Of a stretch of DNA of 43,065 bases, positions 1-9,240 are shown one piece after another. The notes beneath the pieces are model-generated. The model was not told where the DNA came from. It saw only the letters and a program-made list of their open reading frames with translations, and ran no database searches. Position numbers and translations under genes: made by a program. Position 1 is the first letter of the stretch; each line of letters opens with the position of its first letter. Origin of the DNA: a virus; the IMG/VR virus record IMGVR_UViG_3300012944_000014, positions 1-43,065 of that record; one strand, written 5' to 3'.

Positions 1-123
1 CGGACGTGAAGGGGTCGAGCACATCGAGGCGCGTGCGGCCAGTGCGGTAGTAGCGGTTGGCCACGTCGAGCGCACGTTCGGCGCTTGGCTGTGGCTGCAA
101 GAGCCCTGCGGCGACGCCAGCAC
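1..123. repeat. Terminal direct repeat, left copy
   Basis: The first 123 bases match 42943-43065 exactly and lie inside one protein gene that reads through the junction without a frame change. That is what a circular assembly with an untrimmed overlap looks like. A physical direct terminal repeat inside a coding region would be unusual. The window is therefore best read as a complete circular map with 42942 unique bases. Confidence 0.95.
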
Positions 124-1585
124 TGCGTTGCTGGTCCAGGCGTTGCGCCGTGGCGCGCATGTCGTCGGACAGCGCGGCGTAGGCTGGCGCGAGCTTGCTG
201 GCCGGAATGTCGGTCGTCAACTGGTTTTCGGCGAGCTTGTCACCGATGAAGGTGCGCAGTTTCTTCACGCCTTGGAACGGCGCAGTGTCAGCCGTCACGC
301 TGGTGGGCGAGCCGGCTGGCACGGGGGTTGTGATGGGCGCGTTCGGGGCGTTCATGAGCCCGCTGCCTGCGAGCAACGGCGGAGGTGTCACCATCTGGCC
401 GGGTGGTGTGCCGGGCGTGGTCTTGGTGAGGTCGCTGGTCAGACTGCCTTCGATGCGTTTGAGTGTCGGGTTCTGGAACACTTGCGACGTGAGCGGCAAG
501 CCCGGAATCGGCGCATTGAGGTCGCCGAGCTTTTGCAGCGTGAGTTTCAAGTCGGCCGGCGTGTCGGGTGGAATGGCTGCATCGACGGCGCGATAAGCGC
601 GCCCGCCCAAGTTCGCTTTGAACTGATCGCGCCAGTCGCCAAAGTCCTTCTGAATGTTCTCGCCGACCTGGAAGTTGGCGGTGGGCCGGCCATTGGCCGC
701 GAGCAACGCCGTCGCCCGCGCCTTGGCCTGCATGCCAGCATTGGCGGCATCGCGGTTTTGCATCATCACGCTCTGTGCGCCCAGGGTGTTTGTCAACAAG
801 TTCTCCGCACCCCCCACCCATGGCGTGCCGGTGGCAAGGCCGAGCGATGGGTTGGCGACGCCGGCTGCATTCAGGTCGGAGACGCGCTGCACCATGGCTT
901 GCCGGCCCGCTTCGTCGCCGCGCACACTGCGTGCGAACAGTTCCTGCACGGCCGGCTTCGCAACAAGCGAGGGCGACAGGCCCGCTGCGATGGCGTAGGC
1001 CGGATTGCCTGTGGCGTCCCCTACAGCTTTGCCCACATTGCCACTGAACAGGTTCGAGAGCGCGTGGCCGGTGAGTGCCGTGCCGGAGGCGGGCAAGCCC
1101 TTGGCACCGAGCGGAATCAGGCCAGAGAGCGCGCTGCCGCTGTTCTGCAGGTAGCCGCCCTCATAGTCGGGGTTCGAGGCGTCGAGCAACTTGCGCCCTA
1201 TGTCGGTTTGCCGCGCACGGTCCATGAGCCAGTCGCTGGTGCCCGGAATCTTCGTGCGATCGGTGAGGTCGAGCCATGAAGGTGGGGCCTTGCCCGTTGC
1301 CGCGATGTAAGGGGCGCCGATGGCTGCTTTGCCCAGGTCGAGCATGTTGACAGCGGCGTCGGGGATCGAGGCTGCGAGGTTCACCAGACCGCGATTGAAG
1401 CCGGTGCCCAAGGCGTTGGCCGAGTCGACCAGCACGCCATTGCTTCGGCTGGGTTTGATGCCCAGGTCGGGCACGTCCTTTGGCGCGGTGAAGACCGTGT
1501 TGTCGTACAGCGGTGCGCCGCTCTCGGTGTTGGCGCTGGCGGTCGAGGGCGGCTTGAAAATGCTTTCGTCAAAGAGTTCGGCCAT
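1..1585 (-). CDS. Large internal virion / DNA-ejection-type protein, N-terminal part (gene cut by the window edge)
   Basis: This reading frame starts with ATG at 1585, where TGATG overlaps the stop of the upstream gene, and runs off the left edge. It continues in frame at 43065 and stops at 42260, so the whole protein is 755 residues. This part is rich in Ala, Gly and Leu and shows no catalytic motif. Its N-terminus is acidic and is followed by long stretches that look alpha-helical. It is one of four consecutive virion genes downstream of the adaptor, nozzle and fibre genes, where podoviruses carry internal proteins that enter the host with the DNA. The role comes from position and composition, not from a recognised domain. 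Coding potential is very clear; function is moderately sure. Confidence 0.8.
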   Translation of the reverse strand, partial: MAELFDESIFKPPSTASANTESGAPLYDNTVFTAPKDVPDLGIKPSRSNGVLVDSANALGTGFNRGLVNLAASIPDAAVNMLDLGKAAIGAPYIAATGKAPPSWLDLTDRTKIPGTSDWLMDRARQTDIGRKLLDASNPDYEGGYLQNSGSALSGLIPLGAKGLPASGTALTGHALSNLFSGNVGKAVGDATGNPAYAIAAGLSPSLVAKPAVQELFARSVRGDEAGRQAMVQRVSDLNAAGVANPSLGLATGTPWVGGAENLLTNTLGAQSVMMQNRDAANAGMQAKARATALLAANGRPTANFQVGENIQKDFGDWRDQFKANLGGRAYRAVDAAIPPDTPADLKLTLQKLGDLNAPIPGLPLTSQVFQNPTLKRIEGSLTSDLTKTTPGTPPGQMVTPPPLLAGSGLMNAPNAPITTPVPAGSPTSVTADTAPFQGVKKLRTFIGDKLAENQLTTDIPASKLAPAYAALSDDMRATAQRLDQQRSAGVAAGLLQPQPSAERALDVANRYYRTGRTRLDVLDPFTS

Positions 1586-3384
1586 CACGAACCCCGCTTT
1601 CCATACAAGGGGTACTTCTCCGACCACGCAGCCAGTTGCCCGTAAAAGTCATCGTTGATCGGCTTGTTGTTGGCCTTCTCCCATGCGCGCGCCATCGTGG
1701 CGACCTGTTGGCTGCGCTGCTCCAACAGGATGCGGTCGTGAATGATCTGCGCGCGGCCAGCGGCCGATTGCTCCAGGTTCGGCGTCATGGTGGCCAAGTA
1801 GTCGCGGTCGCTGTTGGAGAGTGACCCCGGCATGCCCGCGCCGCCGGCCGGATTGCGCAGTTGGAGTGCCATCTCGCGGCTCATGGCGATGGCCGCTTCC
1901 TTGTTGGGCAAGTTCTTGTCGAGCTTGATGCCGAGCGAATTCGCCGAGCTTGCGATGTCGAAGCCGGTTTGCGACAACTTGCCCCCATCAAAATCACCGT
2001 ACAACTGGCCCAGGCGCTGGAACTTCGCAACCTGTTGCGGTGCGTTCATGGCATCGGCCATGATGCTGCTGCGCATTTTTTGCTGGTCGCCCGCACGCGC
2101 CGCGACCGAGGCGGCATCGGCCGCATCTTGCGCGGCTTGCTGCGGTGACACTTTGACCAACCGCTCGCCCGGTGCCAAGTTCTGCTCGGGGTTGGCCGGT
2201 GTCGTGGTTGTAGCGGTTGTTGCGGCCGGTGCCGATGCGGCGGATGCGCTGCCGGCGCTGCCACGCAGGTACTTCACGTTGGTGCCTTCGCGGCCGATCT
2301 GCTCAGACAGCGCCGCCATCGCGTTGGAACGCTCTTGCGGGTCGTTGAGGCCGGCGATGCTCGCTGCGATCTGCGCGGGGTCGCCCACGAAGTTGCCTTT
2401 GGCGCCGGCCACGGGTGGCGGCAGGTTCTGCATGGCGCCCGGTGCGCCCATGCCGGCACCGCCACCGACAGCGGGTGGCGCCGCTGGCGCGGCGGTCGAC
2501 CCGTCCATGGTGCGTGCGGGCGTGATGGGTGGGCCATTGGCAGCACCCCCGGGACCATAGAGGGGCGGTGGCATCAGCAAGGGGCCGCGCACGGTCGAGC
2601 CACCTTTCAGGTATTCCTCGCGCCCATACTGCACGTCGAGCTTCTTGTCGGCTTCTTTCACCTGACCGTACAAGTTGACACCACCGGGGTCCACCTGGAG
2701 TGTCCACTGCTGTGTTTGGGGATCGAAGACACGCTTCTGGTTGACGCCTCCGGGGCCGGGTTGCCACTTCGGCTCGGTGGCTTCCTTGATGATGCCGCCC
2801 AACCCTTTGGCTTGGTTGAAAGCCGTGTCCATAATCATTGCGTCCAGATCGGCGCCCGTGCGCTCATGGATCAATTGCAGGCGCGATTTCTGCTCGGGCG
2901 CCAAGGCTTGCGCAGCGGCAGCGGCTTGCGGTGTAGAGGGGCCAGTGGCGGTGCCCACGGGGGCCGAGGTGATGCCGCCTGCGCCACCGGGCACGGGTTG
3001 ACCGCCATAACTCATCAGGCCCCCACTGGGGGCGGACGGAGGCGCCAGCAATCCGCCACCCCCGCCCATATCGGCGGATGGTGCGGCACCCGGCGCCGCG
3101 CCGCTACCGGGTGCGGTGAGGCCGATGCGCCAAGCCTGCTCTTGTGCCTTCAATGCCAATTCTTGCCGGCGTGCATCGGCCTGTGCGCTGGTGTCAGCGA
3201 TCTGGGACTGCAGGTACTGGTTTTGCAGTGCTGCGCGCTTGCGCGCATCCGCTTCGGCCATGGCCGACTGCAACGCATTGCCAAAGCCGGTCTTGGTCGG
3301 ATCGGTCTGCGGGCCGGCGGCAGCGAGCAAGCCGATGCCGAGCCGGGCGTCGTCGTTGTTCAAGAAGTCGAGCAAACTTGGCAT
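1585..3384 (-). CDS. Internal virion / ejection-type protein (599 aa)
   Basis: The start is ATG at 3384, with a good ribosome-binding site (TAGGAG, 7 nt away); the stop forms TGATG with the next gene. The N-terminus (MPSLLDFLNN, then LGIGLLAAAGPQTD) is a type I associate with virion proteins of short-tailed phages. It is followed by an Ala/Gln-rich, probably coiled-coil segment around residues 40-90. The middle (about 95-410) is low complexity, rich in Gly, Pro and Ala. The last 190 residues look alpha-helical and better conserved. No lysozyme or transglycosylase motif was seen. Its position between other virion genes supports a structural or internal role. The exact function is unknown. Confidence 0.75.
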   Translation of the reverse strand: MPSLLDFLNNDDARLGIGLLAAAGPQTDPTKTGFGNALQSAMAEADARKRAALQNQYLQSQIADTSAQADARRQELALKAQEQAWRIGLTAPGSGAAPGAAPSADMGGGGGLLAPPSAPSGGLMSYGGQPVPGGAGGITSAPVGTATGPSTPQAAAAAQALAPEQKSRLQLIHERTGADLDAMIMDTAFNQAKGLGGIIKEATEPKWQPGPGGVNQKRVFDPQTQQWTLQVDPGGVNLYGQVKEADKKLDVQYGREEYLKGGSTVRGPLLMPPPLYGPGGAANGPPITPARTMDGSTAAPAAPPAVGGGAGMGAPGAMQNLPPPVAGAKGNFVGDPAQIAASIAGLNDPQERSNAMAALSEQIGREGTNVKYLRGSAGSASAASAPAATTATTTTPANPEQNLAPGERLVKVSPQQAAQDAADAASVAARAGDQQKMRSSIMADAMNAPQQVAKFQRLGQLYGDFDGGKLSQTGFDIASSANSLGIKLDKNLPNKEAAIAMSREMALQLRNPAGGAGMPGSLSNSDRDYLATMTPNLEQSAAGRAQIIHDRILLEQRSQQVATMARAWEKANNKPINDDFYGQLAAWSEKYPLYGKRGS

Positions 3385-3393
3385 GGCCGTCTC

Positions 3394-4260
3394 CTAGAAC
3401 ACGCCCGCATTGCCGCCACCGCTGCCATCCCCTGCGGGCGAGCCGCTGACGCTGGCGCCGCTGTTGCCGCCCATGTAGCCCAGCCGGTTGGCGTAGGGGT
3501 TCGCGGGGTTCTGGTAGCCGGAAAACGGCGTGGATTGCGACGGTGCGCGGCCGTAGTAGTTCAACGGGTCGTTGCCGCCATACTGGAAATAGTCAGCCAT
3601 GTCCTTGTAGGCTTGGGTGCCCGCTTGTGGCATGGCGTCTCCGTACTTGAACGAGCCGTAGCCGCCGTTCATGCCGCTCGGGCGCGTCAAGCCGGTGGAC
3701 GACTGAATCTGCGTCGGATCGGCGTTCATGCGCAGCACGCTCCAGTACTGGCTCATCGGATCGGAGATGTTGGCGTCCTGTTGCGTGAAGTCACTCTTGG
3801 CCGGCTTCTTGTTGCGGTTGGCCGCGTCGATGGTGTCTTGGGCCTGTTGCGCGGCGGTCATGCTGCCGGTGGCAGTGCCACCGGCCCCACCCGTGCCGAG
3901 CAAGGCATCCCAGTTGAAGGCCGAGGCTTTGGTGTTCGGCTTGGTCGGGTCATAGCCCAACGGCTCGCCCTGCATCTGCGTCAAGAGGCTCGGCACCAGA
4001 TTGCGCATGTAGTCGCTTTGCGCGTACTGGTTGGCGTAGGCTTGCTGCTGCTGTGCATTGAAGGGCTGCGCCGCGTACTGCTGTTGCAAGGCTTGGCCTT
4101 GCGCCATGTTGTTCATGATCCAGGGCTGCGCTGCGGCCCACGGGGTCTTGGTGTCGGTGGTGGTACCGGCACCGCCTCCGGTTGTGCTGCCTTTGTTGCT
4201 GTTGGCAATGGCGCCCCCCACGACGCCCACGGCTGCGGCTCCGACGGCTGCCCAGGTCAT
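3394..4260 (-). CDS. Virion structural protein with hydrophobic glycine-zipper N-terminus (288 aa)
   Basis: The first 20 residues (MTWAAVGAAAVGVVGGAIAN) form a hydrophobic Gly/Ala segment that could be a membrane anchor or an insertion helix. A Ser/Thr/Gly linker and a Gln-rich helical region with many QQQ and NQ pairs follow, then a Gly/Ser-rich tail. The ATG at 4260 overlaps the stop of the cupin-like gene. Phage internal proteins often combine such an N-terminus with Gln-rich helices. A role in the virion is inferred from composition and neighbours; no enzyme motif is visible. Confidence 0.75.
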   Translation of the reverse strand: MTWAAVGAAAVGVVGGAIANSNKGSTTGGGAGTTTDTKTPWAAAQPWIMNNMAQGQALQQQYAAQPFNAQQQQAYANQYAQSDYMRNLVPSLLTQMQGEPLGYDPTKPNTKASAFNWDALLGTGGAGGTATGSMTAAQQAQDTIDAANRNKKPAKSDFTQQDANISDPMSQYWSVLRMNADPTQIQSSTGLTRPSGMNGGYGSFKYGDAMPQAGTQAYKDMADYFQYGGNDPLNYYGRAPSQSTPFSGYQNPANPYANRLGYMGGNSGASVSGSPAGDGSGGGNAGVF

Positions 4261-4811
4261 GATGGCACCTCGATTCTTTGCTGCTGTTCGGCAAGCACGA
4301 ACTGCTCGTACTCGTCGTATGTCTTTGCAATAACCTCGTTTTCGATTTCTTCAAGGTCTGTGCTTTGAACAAGATGGATCGTGGTCCAGGTCACATCGGT
4401 GAGCGCGAGCAACGCGCGCTTGGTGCCGGGGTCCGACACCATGGTGAGTGGCCCGCGCAAATACTCCACGCCCCCGGACTCGGTGAGCACGTGGACCTCG
4501 CCTTGCGACAGGATGTTCAGGTGCCGGTGCTTGTGAATCTTGCCCACCACGAAGGTGCCGGCCGGAATGAAGATGGTGCGTGCATAAAGCCCCGGTGCGT
4601 GCACGTGTTGCAGCGGCATCTCCACCTCGGGCAAGTGCGCTGCGGCTTCCTGCAGTGCATAGAGTTGCGCGCGCACGCTGGTCGGGTCCATGAGCGGGCG
4701 TTGTGCGCGCGCGTCCTGGATCGCGTCGCCGCTCTTGCCCACCGAATCGCCGTGCGTGAAAGGCACGATGGCTTGGCCTTGGTCGAGTGGGTCCAGTGCG
4801 AGTTCGATCAT
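4257..4811 (-). CDS. Cupin-like virion-associated protein (184 aa)
   Basis: The ATG at 4811 overlaps the upstream stop as TGATG. The centre of the protein, about residues 85-150, resembles a cupin beta-barrel. It contains YARTIFIPAGTFVVGKIHKH, HRHLNILSQGEVHVLT and then a GPLTMVSDPGTKRAL segment. The HxHxH-type cluster (IHKHRH) fits the first cupin metal-binding motif. Small single-cupin proteins occur in virion operons of podoviruses, but their function is not known to me. Position between two Gln-rich structural genes suggests a virion component or assembly factor. Confidence 0.75.
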   Translation of the reverse strand: MIELALDPLDQGQAIVPFTHGDSVGKSGDAIQDARAQRPLMDPTSVRAQLYALQEAAAHLPEVEMPLQHVHAPGLYARTIFIPAGTFVVGKIHKHRHLNILSQGEVHVLTESGGVEYLRGPLTMVSDPGTKRALLALTDVTWTTIHLVQSTDLEEIENEVIAKTYDEYEQFVLAEQQQRIEVPS

Positions 4812-5569
4812 CACGCGCCTGCCGTGTAGGTCGGGTCAAAGTACTGCCCGATGGTCTGTTGCTGACTGCTGCTCACGGGCGCCGGCACACCCTGGTTTTG
4901 TTGCTGGTTCCACCAGTTGTAGGCCGAGTTGCCCAGTTGCGCGCCGCCCAGCATGGCGGCGAACGGGTTGCTGGTGGTGCCCTTCACGCTGGTGTCGGTG
5001 CCATAGCCTTGGCCCATGCTGTTGGCGGCGTTGGAGAACTGCGACCAGTAGTTGAGCGGTGCGTTCTGCTGTGCGTTGGCGTTGGTGAGGTCGTTGGCGT
5101 TGTAGGTGCCCAAGGTGCCCAACAGGCCGATGCCGGTTGTCAGGTTGTTCATGTTCTGCGAGTAGGCATCGTTGAAAGTCTGCCGCCCGAAGCCCAGGTT
5201 GAACTGGCGCTGGTTCTCGGCCTGCGTGGTGTTGTACTGCCCCTGTTGCTGCAACTGCTGCTGCTGCCAGTTGTACTCATTCATCTGGTTGGAGTAGTCC
5301 TGCGAGCGAAACTGGTTGCTCAATTGGCCCAGGTTCTTTTGCAACATGTTCTGTGCTTGGGCGTTCATCTGCGAGACGCCTTCGTTGCCGAAGCTGCCGC
5401 TGTTGACCATCTGAGCATTGAAGGCCGGCTGCGTCGTCAGGTTGTAGTTGTTGACGACATCCTGGCTGGCGTTGTCGATCTGCGACTGCAGGTAGGGGTT
5501 GCTCTGCCCCAGGAATGGGTTCGCGCCCATGCCCAAGTTGGCCGTTTGCGCGGCGGTGAGGTCTGCCAT
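4811..5569 (-). CDS. Gln/Asn-rich virion structural protein (252 aa)
   Basis: The start is set at ATG 5569 because AGGAG lies 7 nt upstream; an in-frame TTG 15 bases earlier contains that ribosome-binding site itself. The protein is unusually rich in Gln and Asn (QQQQLQQQGQ near residue 100) and has no clear domain. It begins MADLTAAQTANLGMGANPFL, and its N-terminal third has regular NNASQDVVNNYN-like patterns that look helical. It lies in a run of four internal or structural genes, so a tail or ejection-protein role is likely. Function was not identified directly. Confidence 0.7.
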   Translation of the reverse strand: MADLTAAQTANLGMGANPFLGQSNPYLQSQIDNASQDVVNNYNLTTQPAFNAQMVNSGSFGNEGVSQMNAQAQNMLQKNLGQLSNQFRSQDYSNQMNEYNWQQQQLQQQGQYNTTQAENQRQFNLGFGRQTFNDAYSQNMNNLTTGIGLLGTLGTYNANDLTNANAQQNAPLNYWSQFSNAANSMGQGYGTDTSVKGTTSNPFAAMLGGAQLGNSAYNWWNQQQNQGVPAPVSSSQQQTIGQYFDPTYTAGA

Positions 5570-5612
5570 GTGGGGCTCCTTCAAGTGCGCATCACGCGCA
5601 TGTCGTTGGGCT

Positions 5613-7160
5613 TTAAGCGGCTCTCAGTTGGCTCACTTCGGTTTCAAGTGCCATGACTCTGGCAAGCAATTCGCCAATGGCCTGCGCACTCAGGGCATTC
5701 ATCGCTCCGAGGTCGAGGCGGCGCAGTGGTTCGGGGTCATCGGGCATCGGGGCGTATTGCAATACCGCCATGGGCATGCCCTGTTGAATGTCCTGCGCGA
5801 TCAGCCCCACCTCATGCACGGGGGTGCCGTCGAGGTTTTCAAGCGCCACGCGGTCGTACTCGAAAGCTTGACAGTTGGCGAACATCGCGGCGGCATCCGC
5901 GATGGGTTGCAGGTTCGTCTTGGTGCGCGCATCGCTGGTCAGCACCACGCCATTGCAACTGACTTGGCCGGAGTTGTTGAAATCGAAGGTGGCACCACCG
6001 ATATTGAATCGGTGCCCAGCCCACACACCGGGGTAATGCAACGCTTGCATGTAGCAAGGATTCCAATTCGGATTGGCATTCGTGATGGCGCACGTATACG
6101 GATTGCTGCCGGTGTAGCTGTTGACATTCATGCCATAGGGGGCTTGAACCTGGACGCCACCGTTCGATGCATTGAGTGCCGCTGGCTCGCTACCACCCGC
6201 TGTCACGCGCCCAGTGGCGCTGACATTGCTGGTGTTGAAGCTGGTCGCTGCGTTGGCATTGCCTGCACCATCCACAGAAAATAAAGATTGCGATGCTGAC
6301 CCCAGCCAAGTCAGCATCCCGTTGCTGCGGTTCCACTGCCAACTCCAAGTAGTGGTTGCGAGTCCCGTCCCCATGGCGAGAAAATTTGCATTCGCACCGT
6401 CATAGCGAAACCCCATGCCGCTGGCAGCGGCGACTTGGTTGCTGACGGTCAAACCGCCGATACCCTTTGCCTGCACGGCGCCATTGGCACGCAGGATGCT
6501 GAATACGCTGGTGAGCATCACGCCACTGTCGTCGTAGCTGTAAATTTCAAAGTCGCTGCCGGCGTTGCTGCCGGTTTCGGCTGAGGCATTGCCCAAGCGC
6601 ATCAGCCAACGGGTTTTGCTGGCGACACTGCCCACGATGTCGCAGGCATAGCCGCTGGCCGGTGCGTTGAGGGTAAGGGTTGCGTTGTTGCCGGGTGCGG
6701 GCGTGATGCTTACGCCACTGCCAAAATTGATGGCTCCAGAAGCACGGTTGATCGTCAGCGTCGAGGGCAGCACCGCACCGGCATCGTTGAATCGGTAAAG
6801 TATGAAATTGCTGCCGGCGTTGCCGCCGGTTTCGGCCGTCTTGTCACCCATGACCATCCGCCAGCGCATCACGTTGTTCTTGCTGGCGTTGATGTAGTCA
6901 CCGCCACTGGTGCCGAGCGCGCTGTCCAACGCCAACACGGCCATGCCGGTGTAGGGGACCGGCTTGACCGTCAGATAGGTCGAGCCATCGGTGGGGAGGT
7001 TGGGCTGGGTGACGGTCACGCCTACGAAACTCGCCGTCCAGTCCACGATGGGGTTCACGATGGAAGCGAGCGTGCGGAAAATCCGCGCCAGCGTGGTGTT
7101 CAGGTTGGCGACATCGAGCGGCAAGACCGGATTGGTTTCCAGCTTGATCGGGTTCGTCAT
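5613..7160 (-). CDS. Tail fibre with C-terminal Peptidase S74 intramolecular chaperone (515 aa)
   Basis: The start is ATG 7160, overlapping the upstream stop. The N-terminal segment (MTNPIKLETNPVLPLDVANL) is probably the virion-attachment region. The middle (about 70-390) is Gly/Asn/Ser/Thr-rich with repeated beta-strand patterns such as SNFILYRFNDAGAVLPSTL and SDFEIYSYDDSGVMLTSVF, typical of trimeric fibre shafts. The last ~118 residues match the S74 endosialidase chaperone: TSDARTKTNLQPI, FEYDRV and VGLIAQDIQQ, with the Ser-Asp-x-x-x-Lys spacing expected for self-cleavage, ending in a coiled coil (ALETEVSQLRAA). The family trimerises the fibre and then cuts itself off. The receptor is unknown. 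A second, unrelated S74 fibre lies at 41091-42251. Confidence 0.88.
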   Translation of the reverse strand: MTNPIKLETNPVLPLDVANLNTTLARIFRTLASIVNPIVDWTASFVGVTVTQPNLPTDGSTYLTVKPVPYTGMAVLALDSALGTSGGDYINASKNNVMRWRMVMGDKTAETGGNAGSNFILYRFNDAGAVLPSTLTINRASGAINFGSGVSITPAPGNNATLTLNAPASGYACDIVGSVASKTRWLMRLGNASAETGSNAGSDFEIYSYDDSGVMLTSVFSILRANGAVQAKGIGGLTVSNQVAAASGMGFRYDGANANFLAMGTGLATTTWSWQWNRSNGMLTWLGSASQSLFSVDGAGNANAATSFNTSNVSATGRVTAGGSEPAALNASNGGVQVQAPYGMNVNSYTGSNPYTCAITNANPNWNPCYMQALHYPGVWAGHRFNIGGATFDFNNSGQVSCNGVVLTSDARTKTNLQPIADAAAMFANCQAFEYDRVALENLDGTPVHEVGLIAQDIQQGMPMAVLQYAPMPDDPEPLRRLDLGAMNALSAQAIGELLARVMALETEVSQLRAA

Positions 7161-8614
7161 CGCCGGCCTGCCGGACGCGGCTGGGCGTCGTAAGCGGTTT
7201 CGATGTGGGCGCCGGTCATGTCGATGCGAAACCGGTGAAAGCGCGCGCTCTGGCGGATGTCGAACTTGCCGTCGTTCAGCGCGTTGACCGGCCCCGGCAC
7301 GAGTGCGGCACCCTCGCTCATCTTGTAGAAGCCACTGCACACCGCTGTGGCCGGCCAGAGCGAATAACGCACCCGCACACGGTCGATCATCGAGACGCCA
7401 TCGTCGTCTCCGACATCGCCGGTCATGACGTAGCTGGCGCCTGTGACGCCGTTCAGGTTCCAGAGCTTGCCGGTCTTGTCGAAGTAGCTGGCCGCTTCGC
7501 CGCCCGCGCTCCAGAACGGCGAGTCCACCGGCACGTTGGGCAGCGCATTGATGGTGGCCGCGTAAGTGTTCAGGCCATCAATCGTCGTGCCCGGTTGCAC
7601 GAAGTTCAGGAATGTGGCGATGTTCAGGTCGTCGCGGCTCCACATCTTGGTGGCGATGTTGTAGGTGAGGGTGGCGTCGAGCGCGCCCGTGCTCTGCGTC
7701 GAGGGGTAGGCCACGCGCACCAGCTTGTGAATCTTGTCGTAGATGGCTTGCGTGCGATAGCGCCAAGCGGGGTTCGAGTTCTGGTAGAACCAGTCGCGCG
7801 TCTCGCCCACGCCCACATACTGCGGGCGCGTGCCATCGAAGGTCCACATCATGTCGGGGCCGACCACGAAGTGCGCGCCGCCGATGTTGCACCACGCGTC
7901 CTGGCCGATGCAGCCGGCCGTGCCCCCGGGAATCATGTTCCATTGCCAGACCACCGGGCTTCCGACAAACGAGCCCAGGAAAATCGCCTGATTCTTGTAG
8001 GCGACCACATAGTCCCCCAGCGTGCCAGCGGCTGTGATGGGGCCCTGGTTGGCGATCAGCCGCCCGGTGTTGGCGCTGGTGGAAACGTTGGGCGCCCAGT
8101 CGTCCTGGTTGTTTTGCGCGCAGCACCACCAGCGGTCCGGCGACACGCCGTAGGTCGCCTCGTTGGTGTAGAAGGCCAGCACGAAGTTGTTGTTGGCTGT
8201 GACGATCAGCTTGGCCTTCGGCGCCGTGGGCACGTCGGCAAACTTGCTGGCACCTTGCTTGAATTCCTGCATCGGGTCGGCCAAGTTGCTGGCCAGCGTG
8301 GTGTTGCCGAACTGGGCAAAGGACCAGCGGCTTTCACTTGACCCCACATAAGCGGCCTTGCTGACGTTGCTCCAGGCGCCCGAGGCCAGCAGGTTCAACG
8401 CGGTTTGCGTGCCGGCATAGATCGAGCGGTTGCCGTTCAGGTCGGTGGCCACGATGGCACCGCGCGCATCGGTCCCCAGGCTGGCGACGGCTGCGGCGAT
8501 GGGCGCGGGCGCCCCGGCATAACCCGCGACGCTGGAAATGACGTGCTGGCAGTCGGTGAAGAGGCCGGGTGTGGTCGGGTCGGCATCCGGCAGCCACCCT
8601 TTGAGCGGTGTCAT
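7157..8614 (-). CDS. Tail nozzle / hub-like protein (485 aa)
   Basis: The start is ATG 8614 (ATGA overlap with the adaptor gene). The protein begins MTPLKGWLPDADPTTPGLFT and contains recurring strand-turn patterns with W, G and D (for example RWWCCAQNNQDDWAPNVS, WQWNMIPGGTAGCIGQDAW and TFDGTRPQYVGVGETRDWFY). These suggest a beta-propeller. In phages with SU10- or P22-like head genes, a propeller protein directly after the adaptor forms the tail nozzle or hub. The assignment rests on order and fold impression, so it is moderately sure. An alternative is another tail-tip protein. Confidence 0.65.
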   Translation of the reverse strand: MTPLKGWLPDADPTTPGLFTDCQHVISSVAGYAGAPAPIAAAVASLGTDARGAIVATDLNGNRSIYAGTQTALNLLASGAWSNVSKAAYVGSSESRWSFAQFGNTTLASNLADPMQEFKQGASKFADVPTAPKAKLIVTANNNFVLAFYTNEATYGVSPDRWWCCAQNNQDDWAPNVSTSANTGRLIANQGPITAAGTLGDYVVAYKNQAIFLGSFVGSPVVWQWNMIPGGTAGCIGQDAWCNIGGAHFVVGPDMMWTFDGTRPQYVGVGETRDWFYQNSNPAWRYRTQAIYDKIHKLVRVAYPSTQSTGALDATLTYNIATKMWSRDDLNIATFLNFVQPGTTIDGLNTYAATINALPNVPVDSPFWSAGGEAASYFDKTGKLWNLNGVTGASYVMTGDVGDDDGVSMIDRVRVRYSLWPATAVCSGFYKMSEGAALVPGPVNALNDGKFDIRQSARFHRFRIDMTGAHIETAYDAQPRPAGRR

Positions 8615-9240
8615 CGCGGGCGTTGCCTCCACATCGAGCCGGAATGCAGGGCTTTGGCATTCTTGGCGTTGAGCGTTTGCACGGCTGCATCGAACAAGCC
8701 CCCGTTGGCCGCTGCGCGTTGCTCGTCCAGCAAGTACTGCCAACCGGAAACGAGTGCGCCGTACAGATAGGTTTCGGGGTGCGAGGTCAACAGCCACAAG
8801 TCGCTTGACGTGCTGGCCGTGGCCACCGGCACCATGCGCGCGTAGTAGGTGGCGTTGAGCGTCACTGTGGGCTGGCCGGTGGGAATCGCGCCCACGGTGT
8901 AAAGCAGACTCCCATCCATCGTGTAGGTGGCGATGTTGGTCGAGTAGTTGTTGGTGTCCAGGTCATCGCTCCACTGGCGATAGGTGACGTACTCCAGCGC
9001 TTCGTCGTTGCCGCTCATGTAGAGCGCATCCCATTCGAGCCAGTCGGTGGGGAGCGCGACGGAAGCGGTGCCCGCGAGTTGCGTGAGCGTGACGGGCTTG
9101 ACCATCTGGCGCGTGCGCAACACCATCGCCATGCGGCTTTCGGCAATCGTGATGAAGTCGGGAATGACCGCAGCGAGGTCGGTGCGGTTGAGCCATTGCG
9201 CCACCGAAGCCTGCAGGTCCTGGTAGGTCTGGATCGTCAT
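8611..9240 (-). CDS. Head-tail adaptor protein (SU10/P22 gp4-type, 209 aa)
   Basis: The protein begins MTIQTYQDLQASVAQWLNRT and contains IPDFITIAESRMAMVLRTRQ. Its C-terminal part has LTSHPETYLYGALVSGWQYL followed by a helix with DEQRAA. This layout, a helical start, a beta-rich middle and a final helix carrying HPE-YLYGAL, is characteristic of phage adaptors that bind below the portal ring and carry the tail. It overlaps both neighbours by 4 bases. The gene order capsid, small protein, adaptor, nozzle supports the call. Confidence 0.82.
   Translation of the reverse strand: MTIQTYQDLQASVAQWLNRTDLAAVIPDFITIAESRMAMVLRTRQMVKPVTLTQLAGTASVALPTDWLEWDALYMSGNDEALEYVTYRQWSDDLDTNNYSTNIATYTMDGSLLYTVGAIPTGQPTVTLNATYYARMVPVATASTSSDLWLLTSHPETYLYGALVSGWQYLLDEQRAAANGGLFDAAVQTLNAKNAKALHSGSMWRQRPR

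Noticed and set aside
1-123. Physical direct terminal repeats of the packaged genome
   Set aside because: The repeat is inside one reading frame that continues across the junction, which fits an assembly overlap of a circular map better than true ends.
128-1279. Long plus-strand open frame (383 codons) opposite the virion gene
   Set aside because: It is a GC-rich shadow of the clear minus-strand gene; it has unlikely composition (Arg, Gly, His, Cys) and no ribosome-binding site.
2335-4368. Plus-strand open frame of 677 codons
   Set aside because: It spans two minus-strand genes and the gap between them; low-complexity Arg/Gly/Val/His sequence is typical of antisense frames in GC-rich DNA.
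5613-7160. Diversity-generating retroelement acting on the tail fibre
   Set aside because: No reverse transcriptase gene or template/variable repeat pair was found near either fibre, and the fibre ends are S74 chaperones rather than C-type-lectin variable regions.
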